Shown: positions 19,193-30,226, counted from the stretch's first letter. The stretch: DNA of 64,000 nt from Saccharomycodes ludwigii (GCF_020623625.1 NC_060202.1:1615501-1679500); one strand, 5' to 3'. Translations and numbers: made by a program. Notes: a model not told the origin generated them from the sequence alone.

Positions 19193-19627
19193 ATGTCAGC
19201 TAAAAATCTAATAGTCAAATTAATAGTAGGTGCTGGCCAAGCTGCTCCATCTCCACCAGTCGGACCGGCTTTAGGTTCTAAAGGTATAAAAGCCATGGAT
19301 TTCTGTAAAGAATTTAATGCTCGAACAGCCAATTATCAAGTCGGTGTACCAATACCAGTTTTGATAACTATTAAGCCAGATAGATCTTTTCAATTTGAAA
19401 TGAAATCACCACCAACAGGGTATTTGTTATTGAAAGCTTTAAACAAAGATAAAGGACATGGTCAGCCTAGTGCTACTAATAATATCGGGACTTTAAGTCT
19501 AAAGCATATTTATGAAATTGCCAAAATTAAGAAGACTGATAATAGGCATACTTCTTTGGATATAAAGGGTATTGTCAAAAGCATCGTTGGGGTTGCTAGG
19601 AGTATGGGCATTAAAGTTATCCCATGA
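19193..19627 (+). CDS. MRPL19: mitochondrial large-subunit ribosomal protein uL11m
   Basis: This complete 144-residue L11-family protein starts [20 protein letters not shown] and carries the L11 hallmarks [35 protein letters not shown] and a C-terminal RNA-binding half ending [12 protein letters not shown]. Yeast cytosolic L11-family proteins (Rpl12) differ, and the bacterial-type N-terminus marks it as organellar. S. cerevisiae Mrpl19 is about 158 aa. It binds the GTPase-associated region of mitochondrial 21S rRNA. It is convergent with UBP10, as in YNL185C/YNL186W. Confidence 0.92.
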   Translation: MSAKNLIVKLIVGAGQAAPSPPVGPALGSKGIKAMDFCKEFNARTANYQVGVPIPVLITIKPDRSFQFEMKSPPTGYLLLKALNKDKGHGQPSATNNIGTLSLKHIYEIAKIKKTDNRHTSLDIKGIVKSIVGVARSMGIKVIP

Positions 19628-19977
19628 TTTAATTTTATTGTTTATACAGTATAGATGATAATTAATATAGTTTACCTGTAGATAGTTTTTTTTTTTATAT
19701 ATATTATCAATTTTTATAAAAAAAAAAAAAAATCAAAATCAAAATAAAATAAAATAAAATAAAAGGCTAGAGGGGGGCAAGATATCAAAAATGTAAGAAC
19801 CAATTGAAACTTTGCTATGTTTTATTGTTACTCTGTATTCAGTATTACCATTTATCATGAAATATAAGTACAATTAAAAGGTATGTTTTAATATACAGTG
19901 CTGATATATACACAAATAATTTAAGCAAAAAAAGCATACACACACACACACATGTATATATATATTTACTATATAAT
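19628..19977. other. convergent MRPL19/UBP10 3' region
   Basis: Shared 3' region of 350 bp with (AAAAT)n at about 19740-19763 and a CA/TG repeat at 19935-19952. No gene seen. Confidence 0.5.
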
Positions 19978-22900
19978 TTAATAACTACGTCTTTTATGCT
20001 TATTGATGTTTTTTTTGTTTTTTTGCTTTTTTTTATTATTGCTGTAATGTTTTTTGTTATTCTTTTTATCAAAATCTCTTTTACGTTTTAGATTATTTGC
20101 CAAAGTTTTTTGGTGGTTTGCCTCATCATTTTCATTGTTAGCATATTCGTCTTCTTCTTTAGTTTTTACACTTTTCGGAGTCAGTCTAGTATAAATCAGA
20201 TAATAAGCATTTGGTTCAGCCAAAACCTGTTTTTCCGTGATCTTGTTAATATATTCATCGTCATAAGTAGCCCAACTTCCATCTGGTTGTTTGCAATGAG
20301 CTACATAATGACCAGAACTTAAGGATCTGCCTTCATGAACAACAACTCCAATCAACTGATATTTAACAGGCTCATTGGTTTTGCTCGTTGTCTCGTTCTT
20401 GTCCATGTATGAGGATAAATCTAATAAACTTTGATAAGCAATACCTTGTTTCATTTTGGACGATTGAACACCATCAAATCTAAATCTTTTTAAATGCACA
20501 ACCAAAGTTTCTGGGGCTCTCATAATAGTATTGGTTTTAAGCGCATGTGTCCTTTTACCACATTTCTCACAAACATATCCATTATTATCTTTTTCATTTT
20601 TAATTAACTCTGGTTGGAAGAAATCACTAATGGCCTTTTCAACACTATAATTCTTACCGTATGTTGAATTTCCATTGCTGTATCCAACTGGGCCGTTATT
20701 TGTACTGTTGATACTATTTTCATTTGTATTAGTAGAACTAGCGTTGTGATTATTCATAGTATCAGAAGTAACATCAATTGCGTCATTATTTACTTTGCTT
20801 GAAAAATGTCTTGTATTATGGGACTTTGTTGCTGTCTCGTCACTCCCAGTAGTAGTGGTAAGAATATTGTTATTGGTATCAGTGGCAGAAGTAGCGGCAC
20901 TAGTATCTTGGTTCAAGTTTGATACACTATAATTTTTTTTTTCTTTTTTCAAGTTCAAAGATAAATCATAAAATAATTGCTCAGTGGTCGAAATTGCCTG
21001 ACAAGATTTGCATAAAACTTTTTGCTTCAACATTCCACCGAAAATATCATAAATAATACTTTCAACCATTTTGTGACCTTTAGGAACACTATCTTCTTGT
21101 AATCTACTCATCAAAGACATAAAATATTCGTGAGAATCTTCTTGCTGCCAGACACTCATCATGCAATTAATATCCTCCAATCTATTAATTAATTTTTTGG
21201 GATTGAAATAGCCTTTGGAGGCTTTCTTGTTTAGAGAGATATTATTACCGTCAATGTGATCAATATTATTGACATTTACATTGTTGTAACCATCCAACCA
21301 AAGTCTTTTACTAGTTTCAGCTAAGATTTGAGTAACCGAATCTTTTTTAATGGTGTCCTTATAAACCCCTTTTAAAACATCCAAAAGATAGTATTCAATA
21401 GCAGGGATATGTAATAAAGCTTGGACAGCAGCATTGGTGTAGCAAGTTACACCATGGTTCAATAAGCCCATCGGTTTCAATTTTTTAAAAACATTGTCCC
21501 AATTCTTGATAATTCTTCTTGGTGGGTTTGATCCTTTATCATTAGGGTCCTCACAAAATCTGTATACATCAGAAAGTTCCACTGCCTTATGTGAAATGAC
21601 TTGTGGAGATTTTACTGATGGGGATGATGAGCTTTCATTAAGTTTTTTAGGTTGTTGTGGGTGATCTTTTTTTTCTTTACTTTTTTCTTTACTTTTTTTT
21701 TTTTTTTTTTCTTTTTGTTCGTCATCATCTTCATCATCATCGTCTTCGCCATCATCATCATCATCATCATCTTTTTCTTCTTCTTCTTTTTCATCATCAT
21801 CATCATCCTCATCATCATCTTCTTCCTCTTCTTCTTCTTCTTCTTTCTCTTCGTGTTCTTCTCTTCCTTTAGCTTCTTCATATTCTTCATCGTTATCTTC
21901 TTCATCTTCATCTTCTTCTTCTGCTTTTTTTTCTAAATATTCTAAGGTTTTTTTATGCAATTCTTCACTTTCATCGATAGATAGATTCATATCTGAAGAT
22001 AACGTGGGTGATTTTGAATCATGTGAAGCAAAAATACTCCCATTATGTATAACGTTATTATTACTGGTATTGTCACTGCTTTCGCTATCTTGATCTTCGT
22101 AATAAGTTTCATCATTTTCATATTTAGTAGCACTTTCTTGTGCTGATTTATAATCAGAATCAGAAGATGACGAGGTATTAATCCTATCAGTAATAGTAAT
22201 ACCAGTATTGTTAATATTCTTGTTGTTGTTGTTATTTTTATCATTATTATTGCTACTCTTTTTGCTTTTAGTAGATTTTTTTGTCAATGGTAAACCCTCC
22301 ATTTCAAAATCAAACTCTTCGCTAATACTAATGCTAGTTGGGTCTTTAATTTTGATTTCATTATCATTATTTATATGAGTGGCAGCATCCTTAATAGTAC
22401 CAAAAATTTTCTGAACACCTTCATCAATATCTTTATTATTCTTAGCTGGAAAGTCGTCTATTTCCTGTTGGTTGTTTTCTTTTATATTATCGGTATTTAA
22501 ATCAATTTTTGCACCTATAAACTTTTCCACAGATTTATCAAAACTTTGATCCATTTTTGTCAAAGTTTTTTTGAACAAGTCTTCCCCTTCAACATCAAAA
22601 TCATCTTCATTGTTGTTGTCATTTTGTTCGCCTTTGATAGGACTATAGAATTCATCGCTCAACTCAACATAAGCATCATCGTCATTAATTATTCCAGTAT
22701 TACTTGTTGTCTGTTTCTTTATTTTCTTGGTAGCCTTATTGTTGGTTTTGTTATCATTGTTGCCTGCTGAAACATATAATCCAATTGCTTCTTGTAAACT
22801 ACTAGGCAATTTTCTTTTCTTTTCAGACTTAGATTCAGAATAATTATTGGTCTCTCTGTCCATGTTATTATTGTCTAATGTATCAAGATTATCCTTTTTT

Positions 22901-23091
22901 CTTTTGTTGCTATTTGTGCTATTGATTTTAGATATAATCAAATATGAGGATGGTTTAATATCGACTGTATCTGGTGTTTTAGAAATTATAAACGGCACTG
23001 GATTAGAAACGATCCTATCTACTAACGGTTTCAATGAAGTTTCGTCCTTGGTGTTAGTTTTATTGGTATTAGTATCTGGTATCTTTAGCAT
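19978..23091 (-). CDS. UBP10: ubiquitin-specific protease (silencing-related)
   Basis: The 1037-residue protein has a long low-complexity N-terminal half and a C19 peptidase domain from about residue 535. Its Cys box is GLLNHGVTCYTNAAVQALLH (the HGVTC variant is the Ubp10 form), zinc-binding CXXC pairs are CKSC and CEKCGKR, and the His box is SGHYVAHCKQPDGSW. Residues about 377-475 form a strongly acidic tract followed by a KKSKEKSKEKK basic run. The basic C-terminus (KHYSNNKKKQKNKKNINKHKRR) fits nuclear/nucleolar targeting. S. cerevisiae Ubp10/Dot4 (about 792 aa) deubiquitinates H2B and PCNA and affects telomeric and rDNA silencing; the extra length here is in the N-terminal half. Confidence 0.9.
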   Translation of the reverse strand: MLKIPDTNTNKTNTKDETSLKPLVDRIVSNPVPFIISKTPDTVDIKPSSYLIISKINSTNSNKRKKDNLDTLDNNNMDRETNNYSESKSEKKRKLPSSLQEAIGLYVSAGNNDNKTNNKATKKIKKQTTSNTGIINDDDAYVELSDEFYSPIKGEQNDNNNEDDFDVEGEDLFKKTLTKMDQSFDKSVEKFIGAKIDLNTDNIKENNQQEIDDFPAKNNKDIDEGVQKIFGTIKDAATHINNDNEIKIKDPTSISISEEFDFEMEGLPLTKKSTKSKKSSNNNDKNNNNNKNINNTGITITDRINTSSSSDSDYKSAQESATKYENDETYYEDQDSESSDNTSNNNVIHNGSIFASHDSKSPTLSSDMNLSIDESEELHKKTLEYLEKKAEEEDEDEEDNDEEYEEAKGREEHEEKEEEEEEEEDDDEDDDDDEKEEEEKDDDDDDDGEDDDDEDDDEQKEKKKKKSKEKSKEKKDHPQQPKKLNESSSSPSVKSPQVISHKAVELSDVYRFCEDPNDKGSNPPRRIIKNWDNVFKKLKPMGLLNHGVTCYTNAAVQALLHIPAIEYYLLDVLKGVYKDTIKKDSVTQILAETSKRLWLDGYNNVNVNNIDHIDGNNISLNKKASKGYFNPKKLINRLEDINCMMSVWQQEDSHEYFMSLMSRLQEDSVPKGHKMVESIIYDIFGGMLKQKVLCKSCQAISTTEQLFYDLSLNLKKEKKNYSVSNLNQDTSAATSATDTNNNILTTTTGSDETATKSHNTRHFSSKVNNDAIDVTSDTMNNHNASSTNTNENSINSTNNGPVGYSNGNSTYGKNYSVEKAISDFFQPELIKNEKDNNGYVCEKCGKRTHALKTNTIMRAPETLVVHLKRFRFDGVQSSKMKQGIAYQSLLDLSSYMDKNETTSKTNEPVKYQLIGVVVHEGRSLSSGHYVAHCKQPDGSWATYDDEYINKITEKQVLAEPNAYYLIYTRLTPKSVKTKEEDEYANNENDEANHQKTLANNLKRKRDFDKKNNKKHYSNNKKKQKNKKNINKHKRRSY

Positions 23092-24647
23092 TCCTCCAAA
23101 ACCAAAGTCAAAGTCAAATATTATTTAATTTCTTCTTTTTTTTTTATCTGTTTAAAATTATTAATATTGAAAAGAAAAAAAAGGAGAATTGTAATAAATA
23201 TAAGACCTTTATTACTATTAACTATAATAGTATTTGATTTATTTTACTAGTGTTTACCACTACTTTTTTCTTTTTTCTTTTTTCTTTTTTCTTTTTTTTC
23301 TTTTTTTTTTTTTTTTTTTTTTCTATTTTTCTTGAACTTTGACATTTGTTCACACGTTTCTTTTTTTCTTTCTTTTTTTTTTTCTTTTTTTTTTTTTGTT
23401 CACTTTTCTTTTTTTTTTCTAAGGGTAAAACTTTAACAATCGAGAGAGAAACAAAAAAAAAAAAAAAGTAAATAATCGGATTTCGCACAACTGAGAGAAA
23501 CGGACAAAAAAGTAAATGTGGGTTAAGAAGAAGAAGAAGAAGAAGAAGAAGGCGATTCCTTTTATCCGATTTGTTCCTTGCTCACTTGCACCCCCCCCCC
23601 CCCCCCTCCCGCCTTCCTCAGGCTATTATGGGGTGTCTAAGATCTCCACTTGCTTGCTCGTATTTTTTTTTTTTTTTTTTTTTTTAATGTTATTTACAGT
23701 GATTATGTATGGTATCTATTTATAGAAACAACCGCAAACATATACAAAAAAAAAAAAAAAAGAAAAAGAGAGGAAGTATTTGCCCGTTAGTTTCCGACGA
23801 ATGCAAATAGAAATTAAATTAATTTGCTATAAACAAATAGAATGGAGATTTATTACCGCCCATCACCCATTTTTATTTGTGCCTAGATTTATTATCATTA
23901 GTGACAACTATTAATTCTTGTTTACAAAACAAACTTATCAAATTTATTTATGTTTTTAACGATAAGAAAGAAATAAATAAATAACTTACGATGACTTACA
24001 TCTTCTTTAAGTTAGTGGCTTGTCATTTACCAATGACCATATTACTACTAATATTATTACTTTATTTTTACTTTGTGTCTTACATTATCAAATATTCTAA
24101 AATGAAAACATAAATGATGCCTTTCAAGTTCCAATTAAGGTCAGTTGACCTTTTGAGGTATTTTTTTTTCCCCCTCCCCCCCCCTCTGTTTTCATTTTTA
24201 TCCTTTCACCTTGTCTTTAGCTTTCAATCACTATTGAAACTCTTAGTAACATCGTTTATTTACCCTTGAAAACAGATAGCATAATGTCCAACTAATTTGA
24301 TGACTCTCCACGTTCCTCTCTATTATTCTAATATTAATTTTTAAAACTATATACACACTCGTCTTCTTTCCTTTCTCGCCTATAAACAACTCTGGCGGCT
24401 AAATAATTCAAATCAAAAATAAAATTTGTATATATAAAAGAAAGAGCATTTCATTTTAATTGATGAAATGAACAAATATTTCTAATTCACTTTCCTTTTA
24501 ATTTTTTTTTTTTTTTTTTTAATTTTCTATCTATATTATTGCTGATGATATAAGGTTTCATTAATATCTATCTTAACAAGAAAAAAAAATATCAATAACA
24601 ATTATACTCACAAACAAATAAATAAATAAATAAACACAAAAAAAATA
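23092..24647. other. divergent UBP10/GDH2 promoter region
   Basis: 1.56 kb with T/C-rich tracts at 23270-23420, a GAA repeat near 23526-23551, a poly(C) run at about 23590-23606, a second C-rich run at about 24170-24185, T runs near 23665-23685 and 24508-24521, and two GATA elements (listed separately). No additional gene is supported. Confidence 0.55.
23934..23966. promoter_or_regulatory. paired GATAAG elements upstream of GDH2
   Basis: CTTATC at 23934-23939 and GATAAG at 23961-23966 form an inverted pair 21 bp apart, about 680 bp upstream of the GDH2 start. GATAAG is the site of the nitrogen-responsive GATA factors (Gln3, Gat1, Dal80). S. cerevisiae GDH2 is a nitrogen-catabolite gene, so the sites are sensible, but short GATA motifs also occur by chance in AT-rich DNA. 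Confidence 0.4.
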
Positions 24648-27600
24648 ATGTCTAACTTACCAGATTTAGCTTCTTTGTCCATTTCTTCAAATGCAGATTA
24701 TCCTCACCTAGATTTCCCGGGTAAAGAACAACAAAAGGAAGCCGTTATTGACATTCTAGATAAACAAGGTTTTATTCCAGAAACTGTTATTGAAGAGGAA
24801 GTAGAATGGTTTTACACTAATTTAGGTATTGATGACCAATTTTTCAGTAAAGAAACTAATGACACCATTGCTAACTTGGTTTTATCTTTATATTGCTCTA
24901 AAGTGGATTCAATTGTTAAGTCAAAATTGTCTCCTTTATCATTCTCGCCAGTATCCTCTTCTTCAACCAATAATACTAGTGCCTTAACGATTACTAACAA
25001 AGTTGTTACTGAAAATCATGCTATTTATATGGATAGTAATATTCCAAGCAGGTATGACGTAGAAATTGATGATAAATACTTAGACAACTCTACCTCTACA
25101 ACAAGTTATCGTTTACAATCTTTCCAGAAGGTAAGCTCTGGTATCAAAATCACCTTTATATACGAAAATGATTTCCCAAATAATGAAAACAAAGACCAAA
25201 GCATTGAGTCAATCTCAGATTCGAATTTATTAAACACCATTTCCTTCCAAAATAAAAAATTATATCAGCTAATTTTGAACAAAGTTGGTGAAAGAGAGGG
25301 GCCAGTTATCCAAGCATTACCCTCTGTTGCTAACCCTGATGAATTGAGAATTGTTATTGGTTACAAGAAGCACAGTGCCAAGCACTATTATAGCTCCTTA
25401 TGCAAACTATTTTCGTATTACAATGTTATTCCTAACAAAATTTTCTTGGAAAGTTTTGCCAATGACATGAACATTTTTTCTATCTATATTTCTAAAAAGG
25501 ACAACAATGGCGTTGAGGGACAAAATTTTGAAATGATTATTAATCAAATTGTCAAAGAATGTTCTCTATTGTATTGTATTCCAACCACCTACTTTGATCA
25601 AGTGTCTCAATTTTCTCCTCAAGAGGCTATCTATGCCCATATTGGTTCTATTTTCATTAACCATTTCATTGATAGAATTGGTAAATTTGATGGTGAATCT
25701 AAATTGGATTTGAATTCTATCAATAATGATTTATTGGAAATCATTATTGCTTTGAAGAAAAAATTAAGAACTCAATCATATAGTCAAACTTTTATCATGG
25801 AAACTTTAGTCAAACACAAAGATATTGTTTGTAAACTATTTAAAAACTTTGCCCTAATTCATTACATAAGTTCCAATTCTGTTACAGCTAGTACCGGTTT
25901 ACAACACACTACATTATCCTACCAAAGGTTGGAAACTGTCGAACCATTTGCTAACGAGGAAAGTTTTGAAAATACCTTATTAAAAGTTGTTCCAAGTGAT
26001 GATTCTCCAGATTATTTGATTTTGAAAACATTAAACATCTTTAATAAGTCTATTTTAAAGACAAACTTTTTCATTACTAGGAAAGTTGCTATTTCATTTA
26101 GATTGATTCCAAATTTTATTTTGAACAATGATGAGTTTCCAGATGTTCCCTATGGTATTTTCTTTGTTGTCGGTTCTACTTTTAAGGGATTTCACATTAG
26201 ATTCAGAGATATTGCACGTGGTGGTATTAGAATTGTCTGTTCTAAAAATGAAGACGTCTATGAGACTAATTCTAAGATGATGATTGAAGAAAATTACAAT
26301 TTGGCTTCTACCCAACAAAAGAAAAACAAAGACATCCCAGAAGGCGGTTCTAAAGGTGTTATCTTAATGAATACTGGGTTATTAAATACGCAGGATACCT
26401 TTATTGCTTTTCAAAAATATGTTGATTCTATTATCGATATTTTAATTAAAGATCCATTGAAAGAGCAATATGTTGATTTGTTAGGTGTCAATGAAATTTT
26501 ATTTTTTGGTCCAGATGAAGGTACCGCTACATTTGTTGATTGGGCTACCACACATGCTAGAAAGAGAAATTGTCCATGGTGGAAATCTTTTTTAACTGGT
26601 AAATCTCAAGATTTGGGCGGTATACCTCACGATGTTTATGGTATGACTTCATTAGGTGTCCGTGCGTTTGTTGAAAGTATTTATGAAAAAGAAGATTTGC
26701 TTGACTCCAAAGTTTACAAGTTTCAAACTGGTGGTCCAGATGGTGATTTAGGCTCCAATGAAATTTTGTTATCATCCAAAAATGAAGTATATGTAGCCAT
26801 TGTTGACGGATCTGGTGTTATCGTTGATCCTCAAGGTTTAGATAAGAATGAGTTAGCTTCTTTAGCTGAAAAAAGAGTCACATGTAGTCATTATGACTTG
26901 GCCAAATTAAGCACCACTGGTTTTTTTGTATCTGTTGATGCCATTGATTTCAAATTACCAAATGGTGAAATTGTTCCTAATGGTACTACTTTTAGAAACA
27001 AATTTCATACTGATGTTTTCAAATATGTTGAAAAGGTTGATATTTTTGTCCCATGTGGCGGTAGACCAAGCAGTATTAATTTATCGAATTTACATTGTTT
27101 CATCGATCCTAAGACCAACAAAGTGAGGATTCCATATATTGTTGAGGGTGCTAACTTGTTTATTACCCAAGCGGCTAAGATTGCCTTGGAGGAACATGGC
27201 TGTGTTTTGTTTAAAGATGCTACTGCTAATAAAGGTGGTGTCACTTCTTCATCTATGGAAGTTTTGGCCTCATTAGCTTTAAATGATGATGATTTTGTCA
27301 AGATTTTTGTTGGTAATGTTAATGGTACCTATGACAAATACGTTAAGTTTGTTCAGCAAAAAATTAAAGCCAATGCTGAAGCTGAGTTCCATCAATTATG
27401 GGATACACATGAAAAAATTGGCACTCCTATGGCTACTCTATCCAACACGTTATCTGCTTCCATCAATAAATTAAATGATGATTTGATTAATTCTAGTGAA
27501 TTATGGTCGAATGATTTGAAATTACGTAATTACTTATTATTAGAATGCGTTATTCCAAAGATCTTGGTTGATATTGCTGGCAAAGATAAAATTTTGAACA

Positions 27601-27743
27601 ATATTCCAGAAGCTTATTTGAAGGCTATGTTAAGTGCTTATTTATCTAGTACATTTGTTTATAAGTATGGTATTATTGATATTAATATGGGTCACTTTTT
27701 GGAATTTATTGGTGATTTAAATAGAAAATCAGTTAGTGCTTGA
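24648..27743 (+). CDS. GDH2: NAD-dependent glutamate dehydrogenase
   Basis: The protein has 1031 residues (S. cerevisiae Gdh2 about 1092). The N-terminal regulatory half is followed by the catalytic ELFV core: FRDIARGGIRIV near 520, PEGGSKGVILMNTG near 560, the FFGPDEGTATFVDW block near 620, a dinucleotide-binding region and EGANLFITQAAK near 832. Codon use is slightly less AT-extreme than in neighbouring genes, as expected for a well-expressed enzyme. It degrades glutamate to ammonia and 2-oxoglutarate and is required to use glutamate as a nitrogen source. UBP10 is divergent and SWT21 convergent. Confidence 0.95.
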   Translation: MSNLPDLASLSISSNADYPHLDFPGKEQQKEAVIDILDKQGFIPETVIEEEVEWFYTNLGIDDQFFSKETNDTIANLVLSLYCSKVDSIVKSKLSPLSFSPVSSSSTNNTSALTITNKVVTENHAIYMDSNIPSRYDVEIDDKYLDNSTSTTSYRLQSFQKVSSGIKITFIYENDFPNNENKDQSIESISDSNLLNTISFQNKKLYQLILNKVGEREGPVIQALPSVANPDELRIVIGYKKHSAKHYYSSLCKLFSYYNVIPNKIFLESFANDMNIFSIYISKKDNNGVEGQNFEMIINQIVKECSLLYCIPTTYFDQVSQFSPQEAIYAHIGSIFINHFIDRIGKFDGESKLDLNSINNDLLEIIIALKKKLRTQSYSQTFIMETLVKHKDIVCKLFKNFALIHYISSNSVTASTGLQHTTLSYQRLETVEPFANEESFENTLLKVVPSDDSPDYLILKTLNIFNKSILKTNFFITRKVAISFRLIPNFILNNDEFPDVPYGIFFVVGSTFKGFHIRFRDIARGGIRIVCSKNEDVYETNSKMMIEENYNLASTQQKKNKDIPEGGSKGVILMNTGLLNTQDTFIAFQKYVDSIIDILIKDPLKEQYVDLLGVNEILFFGPDEGTATFVDWATTHARKRNCPWWKSFLTGKSQDLGGIPHDVYGMTSLGVRAFVESIYEKEDLLDSKVYKFQTGGPDGDLGSNEILLSSKNEVYVAIVDGSGVIVDPQGLDKNELASLAEKRVTCSHYDLAKLSTTGFFVSVDAIDFKLPNGEIVPNGTTFRNKFHTDVFKYVEKVDIFVPCGGRPSSINLSNLHCFIDPKTNKVRIPYIVEGANLFITQAAKIALEEHGCVLFKDATANKGGVTSSSMEVLASLALNDDDFVKIFVGNVNGTYDKYVKFVQQKIKANAEAEFHQLWDTHEKIGTPMATLSNTLSASINKLNDDLINSSELWSNDLKLRNYLLLECVIPKILVDIAGKDKILNNIPEAYLKAMLSAYLSSTFVYKYGIIDINMGHFLEFIGDLNRKSVSA

Positions 27744-27874
27744 ACTTATTTTATTATTATTATATATATATATATATATATATATTTATGTGTTGAAATA
27801 TCTTTATTTAAAAAATATAAAATTGTTATTTAAAAAAAAAAATGTATTTATATAAAACTAGAAAATAGCATGAC

Positions 27875-29257
27875 TTAAATATTAAAATATCCTAGACCAG
27901 ATTTACATGGAACAACATTATTAATATCATCAGCACTATTTGAACAAATTCTTGGAGTATAGCTGATGAACAGTTGGTCAGGATCAATAGGATTACTTTT
28001 AACAATATTTGTCATTACATCACCTTCTGATACATTTTCGTGATAGTTGATTATTGTTTCCAAATTGTCCTCAGTGTAAGAATGTACATTACCATCTCTA
28101 TCAATGCCACCAAACTCAATAAAATCATGATTCCAATTATTATATATCACTTTTCGATAATTGGAACCAATTAATAACCCGTATTTATTATTAATACACC
28201 CTCTAACTTTATAACTTTTGCCCATACAAGGTTCATTAGGCGAAATTTGGAAACTGTTAATAACATAATTCACGTTAATTCCACCTCTTAAATCCAAAAC
28301 ATCTATTTTGTTGCTTTTCCTTTTCAATATATACTGATAATGTCCATTTGCACTACTTAAAATTTGGGAAATTCCATTCCCATGGTTCAAAGCATCTGAA
28401 TAAACTAAATCTGTGCTTTGATTGTTGTTCTGCTTACTTCTCAAGTCAATTCTATAAATCCTATTTTTATTATCACCAAAAAGTACCGCGTTATTCATAC
28501 GTTGTTCTTTTATATGGTAGTCATCGTAATCACTAAAACATGTAACTATGGTAGATTTGGATATATTGTGATTATTAGGTTTCCACGTTACTATTGGATC
28601 TTTATAATTTAAATCGTATAATGCTATCTTATCTTTAACGGATCCACTTAAAAATTGGAAATCAGAAATAAATGATAAGGAATAAACTGTTTCATATTTT
28701 TCATTTGTTGGATTTTCAGTCGAATAATTAAATAAACTGGTTATTCTTTCTTCCTCGCAGTAATTTATTTTGTGTAGTTGAAGTGGTAAATTCTTATGAG
28801 ATAGTATTACTAATTTGTTGGTATGGGTATTATTATTTTCGCTGTCAACGTATAATGAAAGTTTGGGATGAATTACGCCAGTAATGATAGAATGCGGCTT
28901 AAACCATCTATAAAAAGGGACTAAAATTTTTGGTGCTTTTATTTTTGCATTGTTTTTATTTTTGTTTTTTCCACCATCCTCGGGAACTAAATATAGTCTA
29001 ACCCCATAATCATTATGGAAGGTAACTGTCCCAGTTCCATCAAAACACCACTGTGCATCTGTACAAACAACCGGTAAAGATTGTAGTGTATCACAACAAG
29101 ATCTATTAATTAAAAAAGCATTATTAGTTGTTCTTGATAATTTGGGAAATGTATAATCTGGATATTTTTTTGTTAATTTATACCACTCATAGTATTCTTT
29201 TTGTAATATTTTATCAATGCTGTTTCCATAAAATAAGCTATCAGTCGAAGCATACAT
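27875..29257 (-). CDS. SWT21: spliceosome-associated WD-repeat protein
   Basis: The 460-residue protein has weak WD-like repeats (CTDAQWCFDGTGTVTFHNDYGVRLY, FLSGSVKDKIALYDL, YRIDLRSK, YILKRKSNKIDVLDLRGG). The match to Swt21 (about 357 aa) rests on the CTDAQW...GVRLY segment and on exact position between UBP10/GDH2 and KAR1. Swt21 associates with U1 snRNP and Prp19-related factors and is non-essential. The protein is longer than the S. cerevisiae one, mainly in inserts between blades. The start follows an AT-rich leader, with no upstream in-frame ATG of note. Confidence 0.75.
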   Translation of the reverse strand: MYASTDSLFYGNSIDKILQKEYYEWYKLTKKYPDYTFPKLSRTTNNAFLINRSCCDTLQSLPVVCTDAQWCFDGTGTVTFHNDYGVRLYLVPEDGGKNKNKNNAKIKAPKILVPFYRWFKPHSIITGVIHPKLSLYVDSENNNTHTNKLVILSHKNLPLQLHKINYCEEERITSLFNYSTENPTNEKYETVYSLSFISDFQFLSGSVKDKIALYDLNYKDPIVTWKPNNHNISKSTIVTCFSDYDDYHIKEQRMNNAVLFGDNKNRIYRIDLRSKQNNNQSTDLVYSDALNHGNGISQILSSANGHYQYILKRKSNKIDVLDLRGGINVNYVINSFQISPNEPCMGKSYKVRGCINNKYGLLIGSNYRKVIYNNWNHDFIEFGGIDRDGNVHSYTEDNLETIINYHENVSEGDVMTNIVKSNPIDPDQLFISYTPRICSNSADDINNVVPCKSGLGYFNI

Positions 29258-30153
29258 TCCAACTGTTTTTTACGCATAGTAAGAAATAAGAAATAAAATC
29301 TTTTTTAATTTAATTTTTAATTTAATTTTTTTCTTTTTTTTGCGGGTTTCTTGTATTATAAAAAAAAAAAAAGATGGGACCAAAACATATTGACAACTTT
29401 GAAAGAGTTTGAGTTAAAATAATATCAATAATATTCGGGTAACATTCAGTTTTCCTTTTTTGCATAAAAATTTGGTTTATTTGCCGTACTTTAAGAAAGA
29501 CTGTGTTTTAAATCCAATAATGTTATTCACTAAAAGCGTTTTATTTTGTATTTACATTTATCCATTGGGACAGTTAAAATCGAATCATATTCTGAGGTAC
29601 TAATACTTCAGGATTAAGCACCCGTTTTCCCTTTAACAATCACGTAGAATTCTATATTTTAGAATTATTTTCTTACAATATATATGTGCTATATTAGAGA
29701 CGAAGAAACAATAATATATAAAAAGTTAATTAATTTAATATTTGGGGAAAAAATAATATAAAATAAAAGATTGACACCATTATGATTAATAATTTTTTAT
29801 ACATTAAATGTGACGATCAGCATCATAAGCGTAATTCAAGGCCATTAGTAGCAGTTATCAACTTGATTGATAATTAATTTCTTGTTTTATTTAGAATTTT
29901 ATATAGGGTAAATATAAAATACCATATAAATTATAAACAATCATTAAGAATATCTTTCAAGAGATTCTTCCTTTATATACTTTTCTAATTTGTTCTCAAA
30001 TTCGTTCCTTTACCTTTATTGTTGTTCTATTGTAGCCGCATGTCTTATTCAACATATGGCTTTCACCTATTTTTCATATTATTAATTATGTTAGAGTAAT
30101 AGTTATACTTTTTTCTTCGACTAATAATTTATATTGCAACATTTTCAAGAACA
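29258..30153. other. spacer between SWT21 and tRNA-Lys
   Basis: About 900 bp of AT-rich DNA without long homopolymers in its second half. Nothing recognisable apart from the tRNA gene at its end. Confidence 0.45.
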
Positions 30154-30226
30154 GCCTTGTTGGCGCAATCGGTAGCGCGTGTGACTCTTAATCACAAGGT
30201 TACGGGTTCGATCCCCGTATAGGGCT
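30154..30226 (+). tRNA. tK(CUU): tRNA-Lys (anticodon CUU)
   Basis: A 73-nt tRNA with acceptor GCCTTGT pairing to ATAGGGC (one G-U pair at 6-67), a D-arm beginning TGGCGCAATCGGTAGCGC, and an anticodon stem-loop GTGAC-TCTTAAT-CAC with CTT as anticodon. The T-arm is GGTTCGATCCC (the B box). It is near-identical to the S. cerevisiae tK(CUU) sequence as I remember it. No intron. T runs right after base 30226 serve as the Pol III terminator. Confidence 0.95.

Noticed and set aside
21612-21936. Met/Lys-rich and Phe/Ile-rich ORFs opposite or within UBP10
   Set aside because: Frame shadows of the acidic-tract repeat.
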